This document shows positions 1 through 15,300 of a stretch of 64,000 nucleotides of DNA, in pieces. Position 1 is the stretch's first letter, and each line of letters starts with the position of its first letter. This DNA comes from Liolophura sinensis (Eukaryota; Mollusca; Polyplacophora; Chitonida; Chitonidae). The notes under the pieces were generated by a model. The model made no database searches, was not told where the DNA came from, and saw nothing but the letters and a program-made list of their open reading frames with translations. Position numbers and translations under genes: made by a program. Location of the stretch: the NCBI RefSeq assembly GCF_032854445.1, contig NC_088305.1:11351606-11415605 (forward strand). The letters are read 5' to 3'.

Positions 1-192
1 TGCAACAATGTGTTCTTGTTGTCTTTTGTCCTTGGCTATGAGCCGAAGATCAAAGCCACCTATGTTCTATGCTTGTCTTCAGTACTTGGATAATTGTAAA
101 TGATTCCTGGCAGTCTAGGGTTCAAATCCAGTACATTCCATTCCATTTTGTTCGAAAGAGTTTACAACCGAGACTTTTGCAGTCTAACTTAC
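1..192 (-). other. DRAK intron 6, partial
   Basis: This sequence follows the exon 6 donor and runs off the window. No exon-like reading or repeat was recognised. Confidence 0.6.
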
Positions 193-373
193 TTTGGATC
201 TTGAACTAGGAGACTCCTGATGAAATCTGGGCCTGTAGACTTGTCTGACCAAACAGTTCCTCAGGGAAGTCCAGTTTGCCAAAGTGTGATGTTCATGAAG
301 GTTTCCTGCTGTGACTTGCCTGTGAACGGCGAACATGCCGTTAGCATCACGTACGTCAGTACACCCAGGCCTC
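193..373 (-). CDS. STK17 (Drak): DRAK coding exon 6 (kinase C-lobe), three frame disruptions
   Basis: The acceptor is ctattctcag and the donor is CCAAA|gtaagt. Family-like segments are readable only by changing frame three times: GVLTYVMLTACSPFTG and QQETFMNIT, then LDFPEELFG and TSLQA, then DFIRSLLVQDP. The disruptions are +1 near 369-372, +1 near 281-288 and -1 near 228-232. The corrected length would be 180 nt, which fits the flanking phases exactly. The next exon, with the end of the kinase domain, is outside the window. Confidence 0.85.
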
Positions 374-3300
374 CTGAGAATAGCACAAGACGGTTGGAGT
401 AGAACCGGATATAAGGCGAATGAATTACATATCTAGGTTTTTACCGTTTCCCCTTTATGGCTGTGATAAGGAGCTCTGCAAGGATGGTGTTATTTGTTGA
501 TCTTGTTACTGCTGTTGGGGATAATTTTTGGTAAGGATTTTTTGCCATCAACTTACGCTATGAATATCATTACTGCTGATAAGTCAACACCATTCGTTAC
601 TGTAACCACTCAACCCTATCAATCACCACAGCACTATTTTCAGTGGAATTTATTCATACAATGTCACCAAAAATGATTTGTTTGTATCGGTGAAAGCTTC
701 ATCAAACTGCGCAGATTATTTCTCTACACCTCATAGTTTGCAAACCTTAAACATTTGAATGATTGCACTGTTCTAAACAGAAGTTAAATGACATGATGTA
801 AAATTTGAAAAGCCATATGGATATTATTTGTTCCAGAACAGAGCAGACAATGCCAACAAACTTATTTTTATATGCCAAGGAAATGCTTTTTATCTGTAAC
901 ATGGTGCATTTTTGAAATGTGCATGCGTCCCATGCTTGTGACCCCAGATTCTTTGGCGCTGTTCTACACAGTATTAATCATTTAATTACAGTATTAATCA
1001 TTTAATTACAGTATCGTTCTCACACCGCCCATACACAACATACCTGAAACCTTTTTGAATACATTAATTCTTAAGGAAAGTATATATACTGAAAGAGCTA
1101 TAAATATTCCATAAATCAAGTATTAAAATATGTTCAGTCTGTAGTCAATGAGACACAACTGAGACAAAGAGAACAGTTGTCTAATTTTGAAAGGAAATTC
1201 AATTCTTCCAGGGAATATATTTACAAACTCACCATATGTCTGTTGCCAGAGAAATAGGTTCGTAGTTTAGCACTTCAGGGGCTAAAACAAAGAGATCCAT
1301 ATATACAGGTAAAGAGAGATTTCACCTTTGCTGACATTACACGTACACTAAAACAGGCTTTACATGATAGTTGAAATAATATAAAGCAGATGGTCAAAAG
1401 ATCAGGGGAGATAATTATGGATTATCTGCCCTTTGATCATAAATCTCAGACAGACATTTTATGAACAAAGATGGAAATGTTTCTGTAGAATTGACAAAAA
1501 GTGAAGAAATTAAGAATAGACTAGTCTTCACTTAAACTCCTGTCGGCAATCACATTTTTACTAGGATATTAGAAAGGCATGCTGACTTGTCATTCACATG
1601 GACAAGTAAAAAAATGAGCATATTTCTTTCACAAAGAGTTTAGCCAAAAGGAATTCTATATAACATTCAGGTTTTTCACACAGAAAAACTTAACCAAGAG
1701 TTTTCACTTCATAAGTTTTCATTTCTAATGAAGAAAAACATCGAATCACAAAATTACTCTGAAATAACTTATTTTCAAGACAATGGAACATAGTACACTG
1801 TCTGACCCCTCCCTGTTTCCTCTGAGACCCTCCCAGTTTCCTCTGACTGACCCTGACTCACCAACATAATCTGGGGTGCCCAGAATTTCCCGAATCTCTT
1901 CTCCCGAGTTGAGCAAACAAGCAAAGCCAAAGTCACACAATTTTATAGTCCCTTCAGGAAACGGCTTTGTCAATAAAATATTCTGTGGCTGAAAAACAAA
2001 CAGAAGGAGATCAAACATTAATACAAAAAGTTAACTTGTGTTATGATGGTAATGTGAATATAACCAATTAGAGCTTTAACTAGTCTGACTAGTAACATGT
2101 AGGACCAAGCAAATGACTCAGAGCATAAACGAGGGCTATGGACAACAAGTTTGAAAAGCATTATTGATTTTTGTTAGTAGGAAAGTAGCAGGAATTCTGA
2201 GCATAAAATCAGAATTGTGCCCACAACCTTGTACTTCCTGAAGTGTGTGTACATGTTCTTGGCATTTTCCTGCATACTTAATTTTTCAGTCACTAGTCAT
2301 TAGCTGTGTGTACATGTGTAATATGTCCTTTTGTGACAAGGCACGTCCATGCCGCCACTAAATATCAAGCCGAAGACACCAGACCTCACCCAGTCACTTT
2401 ATAACCTAATACTTCAACCTTTTTGCATACGACAGAGCTAATTTAAGTGCAATTTATACGCATTTTTAAACTAATTCTGGAGACAAAACTACATTAGTTG
2501 GATTGCCCAATTTCAGGGCTTAACAAAAAAAGTATAACATTATCAGTCTACAATTAATACTGATTTCCGAATATGCTTGAATAAACAACTTGCAAACATG
2601 TGAAAAGGTTCAAGAATTACAGTACTTCTGGGTGTTTGCTAGAGACTGACTGAATACCATGACCCCCTCCCTATAGTGAACTGAAAGCAGTTTACCTTGA
2701 GGTCTAGATGGACGATGTTTCTGTCATGAAGGTATATGAGGCCGTCCACTATCTGCCGAACCAGGGCCTATAACATCCGACTCCTGAAACGACTCCTCAA
2801 TGACACACTCATAGAACAGCTCACCACCAGAGCAACTGAAACAACAACAACGTGAGAAGCGTAAGTGGCATGTGACGTGATCTGCTTATTACTGGGATCA
2901 ATGGCTTGATTTCATTTATTTGATTGGTGTTTTATGCCATTCTCAAGAATATTTCGCTTATACAACGGCAGCCTTAGCCAGCATTATGGATTCGGCAATG
3001 CTTTGCAGGGCTTGTCAATACATAATCCCGGCAGGTCTTACCGGCATGACGTCACCAGGCCACGGCTCCCCAGTCGACAAGATAGGCAGAACGGCCAACT
3101 TTAATGTTTTTGTTTTTTTTTTTAAATGAACTAGCTGACATAACATTTTTTAAAATGCAGTTTACAGACTAACATAAATAGTGTGTCGAGGGAGCATTTA
3201 GTCTGAAAATAAGTCACTACTACTCGAAGCTAAAACTTCCTCTTTTACCGTCTTAGGTGTGACCCGACCCAGGAATGAGGGAGGTAATAGTTGTGAGACA

Positions 3301-6300
3301 TGATGACCCTCCTGCAATATCTACAACTGCTTATACAGTCATTTTGCTTCCACCTAATGTTTGCTTCCAACCATACTGTGCACAATAATAGTTGGATGAG
3401 AACCCGCTTCTATAGATGGGTAAACCTTTTTATCCTCGAAGAACTTTATTTTAGTATTTAATAATGTAATAAAGGGTTGTCAAGGCCTCATGAAATGACA
3501 CACAAGTTTAATTTAATAATTTATTCATCTCGTGTTTAATGCGGTACTTAGAAATTTTTCACTTATAAGATTGTGGTCAGGATTATGGGTGGAGGAAAAA
3601 AACAGAGTGTCCGAAGGAAACTAGAGTGCCCAGAGGAAACCAGAGTGCCGGAGGAAACCAGAGTGCCCGGAGGAAACCACAGACCTTCACTAGATTCACG
3701 TACCTGACAAATCCCTGGACTTTAAGGGCACGGCCAAACCACACACTAGGAAGCTTTAGGTCATTTTTTTACCATAAGGGATTATTGAGTGACTTACTAT
3801 TCTGTTACGACGACCACCTCTGACTGTGTCTCGTACACCTCCAACAAATCGACCAAGCGTGGGTGGCTTAACGCCACCTCCAGCATCATCACTTCCTGCA
3901 AAATGTTGTCTCGCGCACTTTTCCCTTTGCGTCGTTTTCGTATAAATTTGGCGGCCACGGTCCCACCTGTTTCTTTGTGTGAGCATTTCCGTACGACAGC
4001 AAATTTACCTCTGGAAAGACAAGAAATGTAGAAGGGGATGTTTAATGATGGGAACTCTTTACACCATCAAAAACGTACGTTTCAATTTGTGAGGTACACG
4101 CATACTCACATCCGCCATTTCATACACACACATTTCTGTGATTGTTGTGTAACTAACATCATTCAAGAAGTTTTCACTCATACAATGGGGGGGGGGGGGG
4201 TGGGGGAGGGGCAGACGTATTTGTAGAAGAAACACAAATGACATGCATCATCAATGACTGAAATGTAATAAACTAAGTACAAAGTTGAAATGAATGATTG
4301 TGGCTTTCACTGCAACCATAATTAAAAGGATTTATTCATAAAAAAAACAAAACTACGAAACCTTTCACAAACTTCTACAATGACAAGAGATGCCTGTTGA
4401 CAAAACATTTTGTGTCATTTCTGAAGTATTGCTCTCCACATTTAATACATGTAGGTATGAAACTAGAGACTGAAGTACAAATGGATTTTCACACTAAGTA
4501 TTAATAACAAAAAAACAAAATCATTAAAAATCAGGAAGAACCATGGCAGCAGATTTTTTAACTACATGATAATGTCCAAACTCAGCACCATAAACATCAA
4601 ACTGTAACAACTCATGTACGAACTTCCTACTTCCCGGTTTTGAAAATGATCAATAGTGTGACACAACATTATTTTAACTGTTAATACAGATTAAAATTTC
4701 AGTAAAAATCAAACATCAAATAGTAATTTCTCAACAGGAAGTGAACACGATCGGTGTATAAATATCTGTGTTTATATAACATTAATTACAGATTTTCAAT
4801 TTCAGAATAAGAGATGACTTATAAGCTTTTAATGTACATTTGACTGCAGTTCCAGGCAAAAAAAAACATACATGTAACTCCGTTATACACTAATTTATGC
4901 TGCCATCTCTGTTATTTATTTACTCCTGTTAATGGTTTATGGCTAGAGGAAACTAAGCAGAATCGGACAAAAATCATCATCCTAGCTCCATCAACTACTT
5001 AGCAAACTTTCTGACACGGGGTTGTAGCTGAATCAAAAGTTCTGGTACACAAGTGCATCTACAGGTTCTATGCTCAAACTTTAACGCCTCATCTACAGGT
5101 TCCATGCTTAAACTTTAATGCCACATCTACAGGTTCTATACTCAAACTTTAATGCCTCATCTACAGGTCCTATGCTCAAACTTTAATGCCACATCTTCAG
5201 GTTCTATGCTCAAACTTTAATGCCACATCTACAGGTCCTATGCTCAAACTTTAACGCCACATCTTCAGGTTCTATGCTCAAACTTTAATGCACATCTACA
5301 GGTTCTATGCTCAAACTTTAATGCCACATCTTCAGGTTCTATGCTCAAACTTTAATGCCACATCTACAGGTCCTATGCTCAAACTTTAATGCCACATCTT
5401 CAGGTTCTATGCTCAAACATTAAGGCCACATCTTCAGGTTCTATGCTCAAATATTAAGGCCACATCTACAGGTTCTATGCTCAAACATTAAGGCCACATC
5501 TACAGGTTCTATGCTCAAACATTAAGGCCACATCTACAGGTTCTATGGTCCAACTTTAATGCCACATCTACAGGTTCTATGGTCCAACTTTAATGCCACA
5601 TCTTCAGGTTCTATGCTCAAACATTAAGGCCATATCTACAGGTTCTATGCTCAAACTTTAACGCCACATCTACAGGCTCCATGCTCAAACTTACACTTTT
5701 ATATGTACTAAACTTAAATAACCAGGAATTTTCCTCTAACTTGCCCATTTTTCTTGCATGCGATGATATTCTACAGGAAAAAGTTTCAGCACCAAAAATA
5801 ACAGATTGTGACATTTATTTGCTTCTAAAAATGCCCTTTTGTGTGCAACATTTTAGGGACAATCAGGGTATACACATGCTGGAGTCTTCATTCTATTCAT
5901 CTGTTCCTTCCGACTTTAACAAGACACAAGTGTCAATAAAGAGATCTTGGTTTTGTAAGATATATATAAACATGTCCGTGTGTACTAATGACAGGATATG
6001 GACAATTCTAGCATGTTATACAAAGCATGCAACGCAAGACCCCAGAAATGTACCGTTATTAATTTTGATACATGCACATAAACATCCAGTCTGAACAGTC
6101 TACATGCACCAAGATGTGTGGACAGCCAACAGAATATGAATAAGTATAACAACAGGAAATTGCACTTGCCTAAACTCCAGCCTTACATTATAAAAGATAT
6201 TGTACCATGTCCTTTATTGCTCATTAATAATTCCAATTTCCTTGGCATTTCTGATTGAACATGACTTCATTATGGGAGGTCTATTAACAATCAAAAGGTT

Positions 6301-9300
6301 ACTCATGTCCCAGAGACCAAAATGAGCCTTGACTAACAGGCGGGCATTGTGCATGAGACCAATGCCTCAGTCACAAAGGTGGCAGTAATTCTCACCTGTG
6401 ATGTCCGAGGTGGCATTACTGTAGTTAGAATGATGAACAAGTTAACACAGTTTGAAATTAAAATTAAAAAAAAAATTTAATCCGATCTAATTAGAACTCG
6501 GCAAAATGAACTTGATATTAGAGCCTTGATGTTGACAAGTTCATGAAGTGCATGTATTAATGATTGAGATCGCATGTTACGCAGTGGGCTAAATTTAATC
6601 CAGGTTTACCTGTCGGGCCAGGTGGTTCTACTACAACCCTCGTTATTGTGATGTGCATGTACCAGGGCTTCATTATTACCACATACCGTACAAGAAGACA
6701 CGACAAATTTCACCTGAAGTTTGGTGTGTCAAAATACACTTTCAGAAGCACATAAAGACCTCGAAATGATATTTTGACGCAAACACTGATAGGAAATTAA
6801 TTACAACTCTTAAATGGCCCTTCAATGTGGATGAAACAATCAGAATAAAGCAAAACGTGTCACTTAAAATATGCTAAACTTAAGGTGAAACACAGGAGAT
6901 GTACGTATCAACAGGGGCTATTCAGTGTGTGTGAATCACAGAAACCCTACACCTGTGAAAAAAAATCTCCGCTGATTAAGTTCTAGCCTGAACTGATTGA
7001 CTGACATGCACATGAACACAAGTCTGGAATATCAGCTCTGAATTACCCAGTGTATCATGACAAATGAATTCTTTTCCTGTGAAAACGGAATTACATTCTC
7101 ATGTGAGGTATCATGTGTCATACATGTAGGCTAAGCTTTACGTAGTATGTAGATGATCTAATAAACATGTTCAAATGCGTCAACCACGCCCGTCTGTGGA
7201 GTTTTATGTCGTAATTAACCATTTTTCAGTCATATGATGACGTCAGGAGTCACTAAGTGTGTGTACATACACTCATTATACTGTGCCTTCTTGTGACAGA
7301 ACGAGTCCATGCCGCCAAAGTGTTGCCGTCACTGAAGTATCACACAGAAGACACCAGACATGACACCACTCCCAGTCACATTATACTGACACCGGGCCAA
7401 CCAGTCCTGCTTCCTTGTTCTGCCCTCAGAGTGCTGAGCCCCAAGCGAGTCACCAACACGTACCATTTTTGAAATCTTTGATATGACTTGACAATGGTTT
7501 GATCCTGGGGTTCTCGACTCTACCCATTAGGCTAATGACCTGGTCGCACAGAATGTGCATGTAAACCTTAAGTTTGTTCCATCAGTTCACATCTTTTTTG
7601 GTTATTGGTTGATGCTTTAGTCAACTAGCATTTGGAAACAATATCTGCAGATACTTCAAATTCACACACACACAAAATGCCACAGGTATGTATACACTGG
7701 GTAGGTATGCAAAACTGTACCTGCATTTCAATTCACTTATTTGATAAGGAGTGACTAATTTGAGCTTTAAATTTAAATTTACTTGTTTTTAGATAACTCC
7801 AATGGTTATGTTAGATACAGTAGTAAATGTGCATGTACATAAAACATATAACAGTTTTCCATAACAATTTAATATGCTGCATAAGTACATGCATCACATG
7901 CACTTCACTGCAACACAACATCACATCGTCATTAACACTTGGAGGTGTTCTATAATTGTTCAAGTTCCTCTCCTACATGAACAATGTGTTTAATGACTCC
8001 TGTGTTCGATGACTCATGTGTTCTATAACTGACTGATGTGTTCCATAACTGACATGATGTGTTCTATGACTGATCAATGTGTTCTACATTAACTCTGATG
8101 TGTTGTATGATCATGTATGTGTTCTATAACTGACCAATGTGTTCCGTAACTGTACACCTGTTGTATAATACGTCCTATAACTGTAGACATGTTCTGTAAC
8201 TGCATACATGTTCTATAACAGTGTACATGTTCTATAACTGCATACATGTTCTGTTACTGCATACATGTTCTGTAACTGCATACATGTTCTATAACTGTAG
8301 ACCATGTTCTATAATCGTATACATGTTCTGTAACTGTAGACCATGTTCTATAATTGTGTACATGTTCTATAACTGCATACATGTTCTGTAACTGCATACA
8401 TGTTCTATAATCGTATACATGTTCTTTAACTGTAGACCTGTTCTATAACTGCATACATGATCTAGAACTCCCTGATGTGTTCTTTGATTATCTCATGTGC
8501 TCTATAACTGTTTAATGTTGTGATTAATAGTGACGCACTTGTTGTTATGAGAGCTTCTGGAAAGACCACTTGTCAAAACTCACAAAGAATTAAAATGCCT
8601 GGCACACTGTCAATCCTCACAAAATAAAAGCTTTACATGTAAATGGTTTCAATCCATTTATCAAGTCCCTATACTCCAGAACAGCCGACAACTGGTGGTT
8701 TATTGTGGTACACTCCTGTGTTGGCGTCTTGTGCCCCCGACCCCGGCCGTGTGAATAGAGATGTCATCAGATAGGGTAATCCCAAATGTACAGTGGCAAA
8801 TGGCGTGAAACCTGTGGAAACTCCATCAATGAGCTCCCGTCAGGCTGCATATATTGACAAACCAGTCTTTGTGCACCGCGGCTATTATACCATTATAGAG
8901 CCACAATGTTGAGCCATTCATCTGTCTGGTCTCTTCGTATTATAATTTCTAGAGCAAATATTTCATATGATGTCACACTGTGTACAAGTCCACCTAAAAA
9001 TGTAGGGTCACCTTTGAAAATATGTCCACTGGTGGTAACCCAGCTAACCCACCCAGAAATGGACTGTAGTCCAAGTTGGGCTTTTGATGAATTTTTTTGA
9101 TCAATTTTATCATTCCCTTAATGTTAACTTCTTTAAAATCTCAATCTCTTTCAATAGCCTGAATAAGAAGAAAAATTTCCCTACCGACCGTTCCCACTTT
9201 TTCTGATAGGTTTTGGTTACCCCTAACAAAGAATTTTTTTAAGGATGGCCTGTAAAAACCTGCCCACTGCTTGCAATATAAATGTAGACATTTGGCTTTG

Positions 9301-12300
9301 GGTACTCTGACCATATTATGTAAATTAACTGAACATTATAACAACGAAAGTTCAATTCAGTTGTTTACTTTCATAACTACTAATTTGTGAATAAAAAACC
9401 TTGCACTTTTCTGAACGTATGTACATGCATCTTAGATTTTGCATGCTACTGATGTTGGCCAACCTACATTTTGCACTTTTACGTGCAAACTGCATTTAGA
9501 TTTAAAACTTCATTTAACCACATCTCCATGTATAAGTACCGTATATGGGAAGGTTGAGAACAATGTCTACCTTTCTTGGGTGTATATATATATATAGTAA
9601 ATGTAAACCAGGAAAACTGAATCTACACATATATGTGCAAGAGGTTTAATTACTCTATCTCAAAAACAGAATGAAGTTCAAGGAGTGTAAAATTTATAAG
9701 TTCAGGATCAAATAACAAGAATTTAAAGAAGATTGAAGTATAAATTCCACTTTAGGTTCTCATGTAACAGCCACTGAACACCATGTACGTTGTAGAATTA
9801 GCAGCTTATACTTTCAACGGTTATATAACATCTGTCTTCCTTTGTGAACTGGTATAAAGCTCTATATACAGTGTATGTATATAGACACTGACAATCTTTT
9901 AGATTAATAGAGAATAATTAGAGTATGCAGTACAGGCAAACACTGGTAATATACCAGCCTTCCTTTGAGACCTGTCCTAAAGTCCTATATACACTGATAA
10001 TATTGCAGAGTAATTATTTGATTTGATTTTTATATTTGATAAGTGTTTAACACCGCACTAGAGAATATTTCACTTATACGACGGTGACCAGCATTACGGG
10101 GTAAAGAAACCGGGTGCAGAATAATTAGGATGTATACGACCATCGGTACAATGAAATATATCCTAGGTGTACTTTCCTTTCAAATCCCTATTGACACAGA
10201 TAACCACAGATATTTACTGATACATGAAATCCATAGCTCAATACGAATTTTAGCATCCCATATCTACTGACTGTATGACTCATGCCATACAAAATTGTAC
10301 CGATAATATTACCATTAGACACATCAGCATACCTTTGATCTTTTTCATCCCTCTGTAAAGGTAGGCCATACATAGCCATTTTGCAGGACTGTAACTCAAT
10401 ACTGCTTTTTGAGAATATACAGTTATGGAGATGTCATCTTTATCAATATTCTAGCAGCATTCCTTCCAACATGTACATTATTGGATTTTCTGAGTGCTTC
10501 TACTTGGTCAGAATGGGTATACAGTATGTATGATGTTTAAAGAACTTATGAACAATGAACACAGTCAATTTATCCAATTTTTTACCTTCACCATATACAT
10601 GTAGGTCAAGACTGTCACAATCACACATCAATAAGACACTAGGCATGTGAGGGCAGTCACATTAACATTAACAGTTAAAGGCAAAACGCTCGTCTGAATT
10701 TGATTCGTGTTTTACACCGTACTCAAGAATATTTCACTTATACAAGGGAGGCCAACATTATGGTGGGTGGAAACCGAGCAGAGAAGGAGGGAAACCCACG
10801 ACCATCCGCAGGTTGCAGGCAGACCTTGCCATGTATGGCTGGAGAGGAAGCCAGTATGAGCTGGACTTGAACTCATAGCGTCAGCTTTGGTGGTAGGCTC
10901 CTAGGCCATTGGTCTGTGCTGGCGTGCTAACCTCATAAGCCACAGAGGCCTTTCAACGACATATAGATCTTCAAGCCACCAATTTATCCATAAGGAATGA
11001 TACTATATTTTTCCCACAAGAGTTTGTAAACCCACGTCAGAAATGCAAATTTCTCTCCGGTCTTGTCAACAAGCACTATAACAAACAAAAGATACAAAAT
11101 TAAATTTTAAATTTCGGATTAATCCTACAACTTTCTTATTTTTGGTTCATCCCCATTATCATCGAACTCCTTGAAGACAATGCATGGCTACTACCCCAAC
11201 TGTTGGAGCGTATTTAATTAGGTCAGACTACAACTCAGTACCAGTGCACACAAAACACACACAAAAAGCAGACTTCTCCAAGAGACACCTTAGTAACCTT
11301 ATTCAGGTGAGTGTGAATTAAGGCATGGTGTCCTCACCGGTGACTCACTGCTAAGACATCTGCCAACAGAACAAGGGTGGGGAGGGGGTGTTCTGGCCAC
11401 AGCCTAGACGTCTACTCTATCTTAGACAGTACTGTAAACACACAGATCTATACAACAGGTCAAGAGTTTTGGTTTGTTGCTTAAGAAGGCAGAAAGGAGT
11501 GACAAAAACCAGTTCTACTGTATTGCAAAAACACACTCCCACATAATGCGTAAGCAAACATACCAGAAGACAACAAACATATCATTTCAGTCAGATGTCG
11601 TACATGTAGGGTTACATGCATAGCTACTGGTACTGGTGCACATACAACCCAGCAGAAATGTCCTCCTTGACACCTGTGAGGTGCGCACCTCACAGGTTAA
11701 ACATGACTTAAAACCTAATTTTCAAGGTACCATGTTTCACATTTACAGTGTAAAGGTAATACTTGAAGACATGCATCACAACACAGGTAGATTTATTTTG
11801 TGTCATGCTGTAAAAAGGAAATAAAAAAACAAAAAATTATGTTTATGCTACTGTATTATTGTACCTTACATAAAACAGGAATTTTTATTATATGCACGTT
11901 TTTTTTAGCTGCATGGTGATAAATTTATTTATAACATTACATGAAAATGGCCTCAAACTATTACCAGACAATAGGTGTCTTAGTTAAACAAACTCGTCAT
12001 GCAGTGGGGAATTTCACATAAAATAACACCCAAGGTCTTCTGGGTCCTTTAAAAAATCAACCTCTTTTGTTACATTGTGTCAATGTTTTCTCAAAAGAAA
12101 ACCCGAAAAAAAAAAGAAAAAAAAGAAGACATTTTACTGTCATTTGTCAGAGGTACAATGTACTGTTCTATTTTATTTACATGCATGCATTGTACAGTTT
12201 ATAATTCATAAACTGAGAACTACATGTATACGTATTACAGTAAATGGCCTAAAATTGCTCCCCCCCCTCCAAAGTGTTTTTTTTTTTTTCAGTGGCAAAT

Positions 12301-15300
12301 AAATGTCATAAAATATGGTGTTGAAAGTTACATATACCCTCAAGGATACTCTCCCACCTTTCCAACGAAGCTCAAACACCACCTTTCTGACGTCAACAGA
12401 ACTCCCAGAAACCAGCAAAATTAGCATGTCATGACCAAAATTTTACGGCATTTACCAAATATGCCTATATACTGTATGCAGGGGCCTCAAGTGAGTTAGC
12501 TGGTTAGCACGCTGGGGCAGCCTAATGACCCAGGAGCCTCTCATCAATGCAGTCGCTGTGAGTTCAAGTTCAACTCATGCTGGCTTCCTCTCCCACCATA
12601 ATACTGGCTGCCGTCGTATAAATGAAATATTCTTGAGTATGGCGTGAAACACCAATCAAATAAATAACTATACTGTACGCATGTAGTCAACATGTATTCT
12701 TGAAATTCAGGCATTTCAATGGTCATATTTAATCACATAACCAAGCATCCGTTAAAGCAATTGAAGTACATGTATGACCTGTTTATTACTTGTTTATTAC
12801 AACATAATTTACAGCTAAGCAATACAGGAGAGCTGTTAATAAGGTTAGGGTAATAATCCCACATTTAAGGGTCATGAATGCCAAAGACAACTCAATTTCC
12901 AAGGATCAAAATGCTGGATATTTCAAGCTTATATAATTGCAAAACAACATGGACATGAATAAAACAAAACAATCAATCACTTGTGAGTCTGAAATGATGA
13001 CTATCTGGAATCATCATTTTCATTTGCGCTCTTAAAGATGACTGTATGACCCGACATTTTGATAACTGATTTTATGATGGAATCTGTAATTTAGGTTTGG
13101 TTGCAAATTATCCATGTCACTAAATCTGGTTTGGGACAAAAAAAATTACAGAGTGCACTTTATTATTGGCCATTTCTCTCTGGACGTAGGTGGTAAGTTC
13201 TGCCTGGTTTCCTCCCACCACAATGCTGGCCGCTGTTGTGTAAGTGAGATATTCTTGATTACCGTGTAAAACACCAATCAAATAAATAAATATTAATGGC
13301 TATGTTGAGCTTAAGTGTTGGCATCAAACATGCATGTATCGTTTAAAGGCCTTTATGTGCCTCTGAAAGTGCAATTTTACATAGCAAACTTCAGGTGTAA
13401 TATCTACATAATATACATATACACACTGAATACTGTGTCCTCTGTGAATGTACCATATGTACATATATAATCAAAGATTAGGGAAGAGAAAATCATGACC
13501 ATTCTTTCCATAAATAAACACTTCTGTCAACATCTGATAATGTTTAATGTTATATACAGGACTATAAACAGCTACAGGATGTGTGTTTGTGTGTGTGTGT
13601 GGGGGGGGGAGGGGGGGGGGGATGTCTGTAGCTGCATGGTTCAATGTCGCATTTTATTACAGCAGACTGGCTCAGTTGGTTAGTGCGCTAGGACAGCATA
13701 ATGACCCAGAAGCCTCTAACCAATGCGGTCGCTGTGAGTTCAAACTCATGGCTTCCTCTCCGGCAGTAAGTGGGAAGGTCTGTCAGCAACCTGTGGATGG
13801 TCCTGGGTTCCCTCACAGTTCTGCCCGTTTTTCTCCAACAATAATGCTGGCTGCTGTCGTATAAGTAAAATATTCTTGAGTACGGTGTAAAACACCAATC
13901 AAATAAATAAATAAATATTACTGTGGACTGGCTCACTACTTCACCCTGTTATTAAGCACTTCTGAATCAGCAGTAGTGTAGCCTGTAATTGCATACTACT
14001 TGGTCCAAACCAGCGTGATAAGTCAGGGAATTTACGCTAACTCTCTTGTTAACCTTGTAATTATCACAGATAGCTCCACTTACCAATGTTCATACGATGA
14101 TAACAACAAAAAAATGACAATACACATGTAAATGTATGTGGTAGGCAATTTGGCTTGTAACTTGCATTGCATGCAGACTGTGTTCAAAGCCATTTTTATT
14201 CTCAACACTATACCTGTGTTAAGTGTACAGGCAGGTGCAAGTCTTACAGTTTGAAGGTGAGCATGGCATCCTTAAGCAACACTGTGTACAAACCTGGTAA
14301 AATGTTTTTCTCTGGTATAAAATCACGGGACAAACTGCTACATGTCTGAATTCTTAATATCTAACTTACATGGAAATACATGGTTCACATATCAACAAAA
14401 GGCTGGCATTTAAGATATCTGAAAATGAATTCAAGGTATCTTGAAATGAATTTAAGATATCTGGAAATGAATTCAACATATCTGAATTAGTCTGAAATAG
14501 TTTGCCATACTTCACATCACCTGCACAGTTTTATACTTATGTACGTTTACATGAAGATATATGTAGGTGAATGTACCAGTAGATCACAAACCCTGTTCAG
14601 TGTTCTCGTTGGGAGGACTACAAAGACTGATTACCAACAGACGAAACTTGCATAAATTAAGAGGTATAAACACATTTTTCTTCATCCAAACTGTACATTT
14701 TTTTATAATGAAGACTTCAAGCTTGCAGGCACTGTCTGTGATTGTCTTATTTAGATCTTATTTATTTGCGTACATTTAGTTCAGCTATATCCTAACCTAT
14801 TATTCACCCTATTCGGATTAGCAAACTTATGGGTATATGACATAAAAAAATTGACTTGACATCAATCACAGACAAATTAAGAAGTCTACATCAAACATCT
14901 TGCAGGCTTGCCTTTATGTACATGGTGAGTATGGTTGACCTAAACATAGCACAGGTACCAATAACTTGTCATTAGCTGGTCAATAACTTGAGGTCTTCAA
15001 ACACAGGATATCATTCCATTATAAAAAAAAAAAAGAAGACATGTTCCTAGTTGTTCAGGTCCCACATTTAAAGATCAACCTCATAGTAAACTATTCATGA
15101 ATCTGCTGTCAGATCACATGACATTTCTTTAAATATTCATGAGTAGCAGTCTGGCCCAGTGTCCTCAAAATGATCAAGGCACAAAATTACAAATACATAA
15201 TTCATCCAGTAACAATATCTTTTTAACATGAATAACAAAGATCAATCACCATAATTTCAGCCAAAACTGTGTTGTTTTAAAGACTATATCCCAACCCCTT

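Noticed and set aside
220-402. Plus-strand ORF at the window start
   Set aside because: It is the antisense shadow of DRAK exon 6.
5057-5693. CRISPR-like regular repeats
   Set aside because: Units are contiguous with no spacers, and the genome is eukaryotic, so this is a minisatellite.
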